Shown: piece after piece, positions 53,839 to 60,987 of the stretch
Layout of the letters: every line of letters begins with the position of its first letter
Position numbering within the stretch: position 1 is the first letter of the stretch
DNA from: Azospirillum baldaniorum
Lineage (GTDB): Bacteria; Pseudomonadota; Alphaproteobacteria; Azospirillales; Azospirillaceae
Length of the DNA stretch: 64,000 nt
Reading direction: 5' to 3'
Assembly (NCBI RefSeq): GCF_003119195.2
Contig: NZ_CP022253.1
Coordinates: forward strand, 1,196,001-1,260,000
Made by a program: the position numbers and the translations under genes
The notes under the pieces: model-generated
Databases searched by the model: none
Told to the model about the DNA's origin: nothing
What the model saw: the letters and a program-made list of their open reading frames with translations, nothing else

Positions 53839-54485
53839 TGAATCTCATTCTGCTCGGACCGCCGGGCGCCGGGAAGGGGACCCAGGCGCGGCGTCTCGAA
53901 GACACGCGCGGGCTCGTCCAGCTTTCCACGGGCGATATGCTCCGCGCGATGGTCGCCGAGGGTGGTCCGCTTGGGCAGCAGGCGAAGGACATCATGTCCG
54001 CCGGCAAATTGATGCCGGACGAGCTGATGGTCAAAATCATCGCTGAGCGCATTTCCAAGCCGGATGTGGCCAACGGCTTCATCCTCGATGGTTTCCCGCG
54101 CACGGTCGCCCAGGCCGAAGCGCTGGACACCATGCTGTCGGACAAGGGCCTGAAGCTCGATCACGTGATCGAGATGAAGGTCGTGGACGACATCCTGGTC
54201 GAGCGCATCACTGGCCGTTACACCTGCGCCAAGTGCGGCAAGGGCTACCACGACGTCTTCGAGAAGCCGAAGGTCGAGGGCGTTTGCGATGTCTGCGGCA
54301 GCACGGAGTTCAAGCGCCGGGCCGACGACAACGCCGACACGGTGAAGACCCGCCTCGCCCAGTATCACGAGCAGACCGCGCCGATCCTGCCGTATTATCA
54401 GAGCCGTGGTGTTCTGAAGACGGTGGACGGCATGGCCGAGATCGACGACGTGACCAAGCAGATCGAGGGGATCCTGGCGGCCTGA
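53838..54485 (+). CDS. adk: adenylate kinase, zinc-lid type
   Basis: A 215-residue enzyme that interconverts ATP + AMP and 2 ADP. P-loop GPPGAGKGTQ (7-16), AMP-binding LSTGDMLRA near 34 and GFPRTVAQAEALD near 85. The lid carries four cysteines, CAKCGKGYH and CDVCGS (about 131-156), a structural zinc site seen in many non-enteric adenylate kinases. The TAATG overlap with secY shows co-translation. A terminator at 54530-54563 ends the cluster. Confidence 0.97.
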   Translation: MNLILLGPPGAGKGTQARRLEDTRGLVQLSTGDMLRAMVAEGGPLGQQAKDIMSAGKLMPDELMVKIIAERISKPDVANGFILDGFPRTVAQAEALDTMLSDKGLKLDHVIEMKVVDDILVERITGRYTCAKCGKGYHDVFEKPKVEGVCDVCGSTEFKRRADDNADTVKTRLAQYHEQTAPILPYYQSRGVLKTVDGMAEIDDVTKQIEGILAA

Positions 54486-54529
54486 CCGGGCCGCCTGACC
54501 CAGGATCGCCATGATCGGCTGAAAAGAAA

Positions 54530-54563
54530 AGCCGCGAGGATCTTCGGACCCTCGCGGCTTTTT
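54530..54563 (+). terminator. Rho-independent terminator after adk
   Basis: AGCCGCGAGG pairs with CCTCGCGGCT, then five T. It ends the ribosomal-protein cluster; no rpsM, rpsK, rpoA or rplQ follows. Confidence 0.9.
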
Positions 54564-54619
54564 CCATGCCGTGACGACGAGGCGGGGAGGGCGGTCCTCC
54601 CCAACGGCGCCGCCCCTCG

Positions 54620-55396
54620 TTACGGAGCGGCGTCGGTGTCGGGGCGCGAGAGGTCTTCCGCCTTGCGGCTCAGATCGTTGTAGCGGTCGAGCACCCAGCC
54701 GAGGTGATCGGTGGCCGCAACGGCGGCGGCATCGGCGTCGCGGCGCCGGATGGCGTCGTAGATGGCGCGGTGATGGTCGATCATCAGCGCCTCGCGGCCC
54801 AGCGCGAAGGGTTCGGTGTGATGGTACTCCATCATCTGGCCGAGGATGTCGCGGATGGTCGCCAGCAGATGCAGGTAGACCGGGCTCCCGGCCGCCTGGG
54901 CGACGGCGAGGTGGAAGTCCATGTCGTCGGCGGCCTGTTTGCCGTCGCGGCCCGTCTCGCCCATCGCGGCGAGGACCCGCCCGATGTGGTCGATCTGCTC
55001 CTGGGTCGCGCGCTCGGTGGCGCGCCGGGCTGCCCAGCTTTCCAGGGCCTGCCGGATCTCCACGAGGTCGCAGAGGTTGGCGTGTTTCACGCGGACCATC
55101 TCGGTCAGGGCGCCGTCCATGGCGCCCGCGGAGGACACCACGCGCGTGCCGCCGCCCTGCACGGCGGTCAGGAAGCCCTGCGTCTTCAGCTTCTGCAGGG
55201 CCGCGCGCACCGACACCCGGCTGACGTGGAGCTGCTCCGCAAGCTGGCGCTCGCCGGGCAGGCGCTCTCCCGGAACGAGTTCGCCACGGGCGATCCGCTC
55301 GAGAATCCGCTCCGCCACCCATTCGGAAATGCGCTGGGAGGAGGCCGGTACGTGGTGGGGTTCTTCGGTGTCGGACACGGTGGCATGCCCTTTCAT
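54620..55396 (-). CDS. FadR-type GntR transcriptional regulator
   Basis: A 258-residue regulator. The GntR winged helix-turn-helix reads RISEWVAERILERIARGELVPGERLPGERQLAEQLHVSRVSVRAALQKLKTQGFL (about 20-74); the FCD ligand domain (about 95-240) contains MDFHLAVAQAAGSPVY and HRAIYDAIRRRDADAA, with His and Asp positions that often bind a metal and an organic acid. Such proteins usually control carbohydrate-acid or amino-acid catabolism. ATG at 55396 is used; GTG at 55378 with AAAGGG upstream is a fair alternative. The adjacent exporter gene may be its target. Confidence 0.88.
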   Translation of the reverse strand: MKGHATVSDTEEPHHVPASSQRISEWVAERILERIARGELVPGERLPGERQLAEQLHVSRVSVRAALQKLKTQGFLTAVQGGGTRVVSSAGAMDGALTEMVRVKHANLCDLVEIRQALESWAARRATERATQEQIDHIGRVLAAMGETGRDGKQAADDMDFHLAVAQAAGSPVYLHLLATIRDILGQMMEYHHTEPFALGREALMIDHHRAIYDAIRRRDADAAAVAATDHLGWVLDRYNDLSRKAEDLSRPDTDAAP

Positions 55397-55487
55397 CAGC
55401 AATCGGTCATAGGTCGTACCCGAGTCGGGCAAATCACGTCAACTCGCATCCGGACGGCGGCGTATGGTCCGCGTCATCGGCGGCGTT

Positions 55488-56402
55488 TCATCGGCTCCCG
55501 CGCCGGGCCATCAGGATGCCGGCCAACACCACGGCACCGCCCACCGCCTGAAGAGCGCCGAGCGGTTCGGCGAGCAGCGCCCAGGCCAGCACCGCCGCCG
55601 CCGCCGGCTGGAGCAGCAGGCTGACGGAGGAGAAGGCGGCGGGCAGATGGGCCAGCGCATAGGCAATCAGGCTCTGGCCGCCGGCATGGCTGACCAGCGC
55701 GAGCCCCAGCAGCACCGTCCAGCCCCCAAGCGATCCGGCGATCAGGCTCTCGCCAGACAGCAGGGCGATGGGCAGCAGGGCGAGGCCGGTGACGACTCCG
55801 CTCCAGGTCATGATGGTGGCCGTGGAAAACTCCGCCCGCAGCCGGCCCACCGCCAGGATGTAGCCGCCGTAGAAAACCGCGGTCAGCAGCCCGAGGGCGT
55901 CGCCGAACAGATGGTCCGGGCTCAGCTTCAGGCTCTGCCCCATCAGCACGACGGCTCCGCACAGCGCCAGACCGAGCCCCATCAGGAAAGTCCGGCTGAA
56001 CCGCTCCTTGAACACCAGCCAAGAGACCAGCGTCACGAAGATCGGTGCGAAGTTCGCGAGCAGCGTGGAGTTGGCGACGGAGGTGTAGCGGATCGACCAG
56101 TGCCAGATGGCGAGGTCTCCGGCGAAGAACAGGCCCGCCGCGGTCAGCCGCGCGTAGTCGGACCGCGACGAAGGCTTGCGCGACCGCGCGCCTCCTTTCG
56201 GTTCCACCGCCATCCAGACCCACAGGGCCGGGATGGCAAAGGCGAGCCGCCAGAAGGCGGTGGCGCTCGGCCCCAGTTCGGACAGGCGCACGAAGATCGG
56301 GGCGAAGGCGATTCCCAGCGCCCCGGTCAGAAGGGCGATCAGCGCGATCCGCTGCGCCGAGTCGGCGCGCGCGGTGGGGGCGAGGGTGCTGGCGTCCGGC
56401 AT
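55488..56402 (-). CDS. EamA-family (DMT) transporter
   Basis: A 304-residue inner-membrane protein with about ten hydrophobic segments in two EamA repeats (about 20-150 and 160-295). Markers are ALTGALGIAFAPIFVRLSELGPSATAFWRLAFAIPALW near 26-64 and NSTLLANFAPIFVTLVSWLVFKERFSRTFLMGLGLALCGAVVLM near 130-174. Family members export amino acids or metabolites. The start ATG at 56402 is immediately preceded by a perfect 20-bp palindrome. It is on the same strand as, and upstream of, the GntR gene. Confidence 0.9.
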   Translation of the reverse strand: MPDASTLAPTARADSAQRIALIALLTGALGIAFAPIFVRLSELGPSATAFWRLAFAIPALWVWMAVEPKGGARSRKPSSRSDYARLTAAGLFFAGDLAIWHWSIRYTSVANSTLLANFAPIFVTLVSWLVFKERFSRTFLMGLGLALCGAVVLMGQSLKLSPDHLFGDALGLLTAVFYGGYILAVGRLRAEFSTATIMTWSGVVTGLALLPIALLSGESLIAGSLGGWTVLLGLALVSHAGGQSLIAYALAHLPAAFSSVSLLLQPAAAAVLAWALLAEPLGALQAVGGAVVLAGILMARRGSR

Positions 56403-56403
56403 G

Positions 56404-56423
56404 GCGTCCGTTATAACGGACGC
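56404..56423. promoter_or_regulatory. 20-bp perfect palindrome at the transporter start
   Basis: GCGTCCGTTATAACGGACGC, one base from the ATG of the EamA gene and 165 bp from the divergent amidohydrolase start. It takes the place of the ribosome-binding site, so either a repressor site or an mRNA hairpin could control translation. Confidence 0.6.
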
Positions 56424-56588
56424 ACCCCCTAGGCGCCACGGGCGCCCGCCGCATGGCTCATCTGCGGAAGCCCCGGATTGTGGGACATTGCCGCTCCGTC
56501 GGGATCATCCGTGCCGCCGGACCGTTGCCTTGGGAACCAGCCGGCGGGAACTTCCGCTGCGACCGAGACCCTGCAATACTGTGCCATC

Positions 56589-57461
56589 ATGACGCAGCGA
56601 TCCCCCTGCAAGCCCGCCGAACACCCGCGACCGGTGACCCTGCCGTCGCCACCCCGCGTCGCGCCGGCCCCACCGTTGCTGGGTCCCGATGATCCGCCGC
56701 CGGTCACCGTGCTGCGTCCGGAGTCGGACAGCCCGGTCCTGCTGCTGTGCGACCACGCTTCGCGGGCCATTCCGAAGGCTCTGGGAACGCTGGGGCTGGA
56801 CGAGACGAATCTGTGCCGGCACATCGCCTACGACATCGGCGCGGCGGAGGTGACGCGGCGGCTGTCGGAGCGGTTCGGCGCCACGGCGGTGCTGTCCGGC
56901 TATTCCCGGCTGGTGATCGACCCGAACCGTGCGCTGGACGACCCGACGGCGATCCCGGTGGTCAGCGACGACGTGGTGATCCCCGGCAACCGGGCCCTGG
57001 ACCGGGCCGAGGAGGAGCGCCGGATCGACGCCATCTTCCGGCCCTATCACGAGGCCGTCGCCGCCGAGGTCGCCCGGCGGCGCGAGCGCGGGCAGGTGCC
57101 GGTGCTGCTGTCGATCCACAGCTTCACGCCCGCCATGCGCGGCGTCGCCCGGCCCTGGCATGTCGGCATCCTGTGGGACCACGACCCGCGCATCCCGATC
57201 CCGATGATCGCGCGGCTGCGCGCCGACGGGCGCTGGTGCGTCGGCGACAACGAGCCCTATTCGGGCCGGACCACCCTGGGCGGCACGGTGGAAAGCCACG
57301 CGACGCCCGCCGGGCTGCCCAACGTCCTGGTCGAGGTGCGCCAGGATTTGATCGCCACGCCGGAGGGGGCGGCGCTGTGGGCAACGGTGCTGGGCGACGC
57401 GCTGGAGCCGATCCTGGCCGACCCCGGCCTCTACCAAATCAAACTGTTCCCGCGGGAGTGA
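56589..57461 (+). CDS. N-formylglutamate amidohydrolase family protein
   Basis: A 290-residue hydrolase of the FGase family, which cleaves N-formyl-L-glutamate in the histidine-degradation pathway or related amides. VLLLCDHASRAIP near 50-62 is the conserved first strand with His; GYSRLVIDPNRALDDPTAIP near 103, LLSIHSFTPAMRG near 170 and NEPYSGRTTLGGTVESHATPAGLPNVLVEVRQDLI near 217-252 follow the family order. The N-terminal 30 residues are Pro-rich. ATG at 56589. No other histidine-degradation gene is near, so the substrate is open. YbdK-type ligase follows after 6 bp. Confidence 0.85.
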   Translation: MTQRSPCKPAEHPRPVTLPSPPRVAPAPPLLGPDDPPPVTVLRPESDSPVLLLCDHASRAIPKALGTLGLDETNLCRHIAYDIGAAEVTRRLSERFGATAVLSGYSRLVIDPNRALDDPTAIPVVSDDVVIPGNRALDRAEEERRIDAIFRPYHEAVAAEVARRRERGQVPVLLSIHSFTPAMRGVARPWHVGILWDHDPRIPIPMIARLRADGRWCVGDNEPYSGRTTLGGTVESHATPAGLPNVLVEVRQDLIATPEGAALWATVLGDALEPILADPGLYQIKLFPRE

Positions 57462-57467
57462 GCGTAC

Positions 57468-58598
57468 ATGGAGCCAGCCTTCACGCTGGGGCTTGAGGAG
57501 GAGTATCTGCTGGTGGACCGCAACTCGCGGGACATCGCGCGCAACCCGCCGGACGAGATGCTGGAGGCCTGCCAGGAGCAGGCGCCGGGCCAGATCCATC
57601 CGGAATTCCTGCGCTGCCAGATCGAGGTCGGCACGCCGGTCTGCTCCAGTCTGAAGGAGGCACGGGCGGAACTGGCGCGGCTGCGCGCGACGGTGGCCGG
57701 GGTGGCGCGCGCCCATAATCTGGCGCCCATCGCCGCCTCCACCCATCCCTTCGCCGCGTGGGAACCGCAGAAGCACACCAACCGCGACCGCTACAACATG
57801 CTGGCCCGCGACCTGGGCGCACCGGCGCGGCGCCTGATGATCTGCGGCATGCACGTCCATGTCGGGATCGAGGACGACGACCTGCGCATCGACCTGATGA
57901 ATCAGGTCCGCTATTTCCTGCCGCATCTGCTGGCGCTGTCCACCTCCTCGCCCTTCTGGCGGGGGCAGGACATGCAGCGGAAATCCTACCGGCTGGCGGT
58001 GTGGAACGAGTTGCCGCGCACCGGCATGCCCGACAGCTTCCAGAGCTTCGGCGAGTATCAGCAGCAGGTGAATGTCCTGGTCAACGCCGGGATCATCGAG
58101 GACGCGAGCAAGCTGTGGTGGGACATCCGCCCGTCCCAGCGCTTCCCGACGCTGGAGATGCGGATCACCGACGTCTGCACCCGCCTCGACGACGCGGTGA
58201 CGGTGGCGGCGCTGTTCCGCTGCCTGCTGCGGATGCTGTGGCGGTTGCGGCTGACGAACGTGACGTGGCGCCCCTACAAGAACCTGCTGATCGGCGAGAA
58301 TCGCTGGCGCGCCCAGCGCTACGGCCTCGACGAGGGGCTGGTCGATTTCGGGCGCGGCACCATCGTTCCCTACGCCGACCTGATGGAGGAGCTGATCGAG
58401 TTGACCCGCGAGGACGCGGAGCGATTCGATTGCGTGGCGGAGGTCGCCAACGCCCGCGACATCATCCGCCGCGGCACCAGCGCCCACCGGCAGGTGGCCA
58501 TCTACCGCGAGGCGCTGGAGCAGGGCGCCACCGGCTGGGAGGCCCTGGCCCAGGTGGTCGATTGGCTGGCCGAGGAGACGATGGTTGGGGTGGAATGA
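57468..58598 (+). CDS. carboxylate-amine ligase, YbdK/GCS2 family
   Basis: A 376-residue ATP-dependent ligase of the glutamate-cysteine ligase 2 family, with weak gamma-glutamylcysteine synthesis in characterised members. FTLGLEEEYLLVDRNSRDIA near 5-24 has the acidic metal triplet; GMHVHVGIEDDDLRIDLMNQVRYFLPHLLALSTSSPFWRG near 127-166 holds the catalytic His-x-His; WWDIRPSQRFPTLEMRITDVCTRLDD near 221 is conserved. It is coupled to the amidohydrolase gene (6 bp), suggesting a shared role in a glutamyl compound. Confidence 0.88.
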   Translation: MEPAFTLGLEEEYLLVDRNSRDIARNPPDEMLEACQEQAPGQIHPEFLRCQIEVGTPVCSSLKEARAELARLRATVAGVARAHNLAPIAASTHPFAAWEPQKHTNRDRYNMLARDLGAPARRLMICGMHVHVGIEDDDLRIDLMNQVRYFLPHLLALSTSSPFWRGQDMQRKSYRLAVWNELPRTGMPDSFQSFGEYQQQVNVLVNAGIIEDASKLWWDIRPSQRFPTLEMRITDVCTRLDDAVTVAALFRCLLRMLWRLRLTNVTWRPYKNLLIGENRWRAQRYGLDEGLVDFGRGTIVPYADLMEELIELTREDAERFDCVAEVANARDIIRRGTSAHRQVAIYREALEQGATGWEALAQVVDWLAEETMVGVE

Positions 58599-58638
58599 AT
58601 TGCTTCGAATTCTGAGGCAACTTTCGGAAAGCCACTAC

Positions 58639-58667
58639 TTGACCTTTGCGTCATCCAGCCATACCCT
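58639..58667 (+). promoter_or_regulatory. possible promoter of metY
   Basis: TTGACC (58639-58644), a 17-bp spacer, TACCCT (58662-58667). The -10 is poor, so confidence is modest. Confidence 0.4.
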
Positions 58668-58717
58668 CCCCGCAAATCAGCTCACCGAGTTGAGCAGGGC
58701 AGGCAAAAAACGAAGCA

Positions 58718-58757
58718 GCAGAGGGCCGCTCGCACCACGGGCGGCCCTTACCTTTTT
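58718..58757 (+). terminator. terminator or attenuator before metY
   Basis: AGGGCCGC (58722-58729) pairs with GCGGCCCT (58741-58748), then TACCTTTTT. It lies between the ligase gene and metY, 20 bp before the start codon and after the proposed promoter, so it could be an attenuator that senses methionine supply. The RNA before it does not match the SAM riboswitch consensus I know. Confidence 0.5.
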
Positions 58758-58770
58758 CAGGGGGAAGGGA

Positions 58771-60081
58771 ATGGCCGACGCCAAGTTCCTCAAGTTCGAC
58801 ACGCTGAGCCTGCACGCCGGCCAGCGGCCCGATCCGGCCACCGGGGCGCGGGCGGTGCCGATCTACCAGTCCACGTCCTACGTCTTCGACGACACCGACC
58901 ACGCCGCCTCGCTGTTCAACCTGGAACGGCCGGGGCACATCTACTCCCGCATCTCAAACCCCACGGTGGCGGTGCTGGAGGAGCGGCTGGCGGCTCTGGA
59001 CGGCGGTGTCGGCGCGGTCTGTACGGCCAGCGGCCAGGCGGCGTTGACGCTCGCCATCATGACGCTCATGGACGCGGGCGGGCACATCGTCGCCTCCTCC
59101 TCGATCTACGGCGGCAGCCGCAACCTGCTGGCCTACACGCTGCCGCGATTCGGCATCACCACGACCTTCGTGAATCCGCGCGACCTCGACGGCTTCCGCG
59201 CGGCCATCCGGCCGGAGACGCGGCTGCTGTTCGGCGAGGTGCTGGGCAACCCGGGGCTGGAGGTGCTGGACATCCCCAGCCTGTCGGCCATCGCGCACGA
59301 GGCAGGGCTGCCGCTGATGGTCGATGCGACCTTCGTCACGCCCTATCTGTGCAAGCCGCTGAGCGTCGGCGCCGATCTGGTCATGCATTCCTGCACCAAG
59401 TGGCTGGCCGGGCACGGCGTCGCCATCGGCGGGGTGGTGATCGACGGCGGCACCTTCGACTGGGAGGCGTCCGGCAAGTTCCCGACCCTGACCGAGCCCT
59501 ACGCCGGCTATCACGGCATCGACTTCGCGGAGGAATACGGGCCGGCGGCCTTCGTCATGCGCGCCCGCGCGGAGGGCCTGCGCGACTTCGGCGCCTGCAT
59601 GAGCCCGATGAACGCCTTCCAGATCCTCCAGGGCGTGGAAACCCTGCCGCTGCGCATGAAGGGCCACATCCACAACACCCGCAAGGTGCTGGGCTTCCTC
59701 GAATCGGAGGCCTACGCGGAGAACGGCAGCGTCGCCTGGGTCACCCATCCCGAACTGCCCGACCATCCCGATCACCGGCTGCGCGCCCAGCTTTTGCCGC
59801 ACGGCGCCGGCTCGATCATTTCCTTCGGGATCAAGGGCGGGCGGGAAGCCGGGCGGCGCTTCATCGAGAAGCTGGCGCTGTTCTCCCACCTCGCCAACGT
59901 CGGCGACGCCAAGTCGCTGGTCATCCATCCCGCCAGCACCACCCATGCCCAGCTCGACGCCGAGGCGCTCGCCGCCGCCGGGGTGGGGGAGGACATGATC
60001 CGACTGTCCATCGGGCTGGAGGATTGCGACGACCTGATCGACGATCTGCGCCAGGCGCTGCGCGCCGCGACGAAGGCGTGA
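58771..60081 (+). CDS. metY: O-acetylhomoserine sulfhydrylase
   Basis: A 436-residue PLP enzyme that makes homocysteine from O-acetylhomoserine and sulfide (or methionine from methanethiol). The family order is intact: TLSLHAGQRPDPATGARAVPIYQSTSYVFDD near 10-40, YSRISNPTVAVLEERLAALDGG near 56-77, and the PLP lysine in MHSCTKWLAGHG near 208 followed by the insert IGGVVIDGGTFDW that marks MetY over MetB/MetC. ATG at 58771 has GGGGAAGGGA just upstream. It is followed after 10 bp by the hydrolase gene. Confidence 0.93.
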   Translation: MADAKFLKFDTLSLHAGQRPDPATGARAVPIYQSTSYVFDDTDHAASLFNLERPGHIYSRISNPTVAVLEERLAALDGGVGAVCTASGQAALTLAIMTLMDAGGHIVASSSIYGGSRNLLAYTLPRFGITTTFVNPRDLDGFRAAIRPETRLLFGEVLGNPGLEVLDIPSLSAIAHEAGLPLMVDATFVTPYLCKPLSVGADLVMHSCTKWLAGHGVAIGGVVIDGGTFDWEASGKFPTLTEPYAGYHGIDFAEEYGPAAFVMRARAEGLRDFGACMSPMNAFQILQGVETLPLRMKGHIHNTRKVLGFLESEAYAENGSVAWVTHPELPDHPDHRLRAQLLPHGAGSIISFGIKGGREAGRRFIEKLALFSHLANVGDAKSLVIHPASTTHAQLDAEALAAAGVGEDMIRLSIGLEDCDDLIDDLRQALRAATKA

Positions 60082-60091
60082 GGAGACTGCC

Positions 60092-60889
60092 ATGGAACTG
60101 ACCGTCAACGGCCAGACCGTCTACGCCCACACCGGCGGGCGGCCCTTCGACCCGGCCCGGCCGGCGCTGGTGCTGATCCACGGCGCCGGCATGGACCACA
60201 CGGTGTGGAGCCTGCAAAGCCGCTACCTCGCCCATCACGGGCGGTCGGTCCTGGCGGTGGACCTGCCGGGCCACGGCCGCTCCGGCGGGGCCCCGCTGCC
60301 GTCCATCGAGGAGTTGGCGGACTGGATCGTGGCGTTGCTGGACGCGGCAGGGGTGGCGAAGGCGGCGCTCGCCGGCCACTCCATGGGCGCTCTGGTGGCC
60401 CTGGAAACCGCGGCGCGGCATGGCGACCGCGTTGAATCGCTGGCCCTGCTGGGGGTGGCGGAGACGATGCCGGTCCATCCCGACCTGCTCGCCGCCGCGG
60501 CGCTGAACGACCCGTCCGCCATCGAGCTGGTCATCGGATGGGGGCATGGGCCGCGCGGGCATGTCGGCGGCGCGGCGGCCCCTGGACTGTCGCTGCTCCC
60601 CGGCGGGCGGCGATTGATGCAGCGGGCGCGGCCCGGCGTGCTGGGCGTCGATCTGGGCGCCTGCAACGCCTATATCCGCGGCGGCGCGGCGGCGGCGGCG
60701 GTGTCTTGTCCGGCGCTGTTCCTGCTGGGTGGAGTCGACCGTATGACCCCGGCGAAATCCGGCAAGGCTCTCGCCGCTAAGGTTAGGCATTCCGAAGTCA
60801 TCCAGCTGTCCGGCATAGGCCATATGGTTATGACGGAAGCACCGGACGCAACCACAGATGCCTTTTCGGCGCAATTCTCCGCGCGCTAA
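60092..60889 (+). CDS. alpha/beta hydrolase
   Basis: A 265-residue alpha/beta-fold hydrolase. The oxyanion segment LVLIHGAGMDHTVW (26-39), nucleophile elbow LAGHSMGALVAL with Ser near 98, acid PALFLLGGVDRMTPA near 206 and the catalytic His in LSGIGHMVMTEAP near 241 make a complete triad. The gene follows metY by 10 bp and may be co-expressed, but a link to sulfur metabolism is not proven. Confidence 0.9.
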   Translation: MELTVNGQTVYAHTGGRPFDPARPALVLIHGAGMDHTVWSLQSRYLAHHGRSVLAVDLPGHGRSGGAPLPSIEELADWIVALLDAAGVAKAALAGHSMGALVALETAARHGDRVESLALLGVAETMPVHPDLLAAAALNDPSAIELVIGWGHGPRGHVGGAAAPGLSLLPGGRRLMQRARPGVLGVDLGACNAYIRGGAAAAAVSCPALFLLGGVDRMTPAKSGKALAAKVRHSEVIQLSGIGHMVMTEAPDATTDAFSAQFSAR

Positions 60890-60987
60890 GCCTGTTGTTT
60901 CTTCGTTGATTACAAGGACGTCATGAATCGTTAACGGATTGGCGTCTTACTGTTCTGCATTGGAGCGGCGATGCGGAATGGTGTTCT

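Noticed and set aside
58668..58757. SAM-II or other known SAM riboswitch upstream of metY
   Set aside because: I could not find the conserved core of the SAM-II pseudoknot on the plus strand; only a terminator-like stem is clear.
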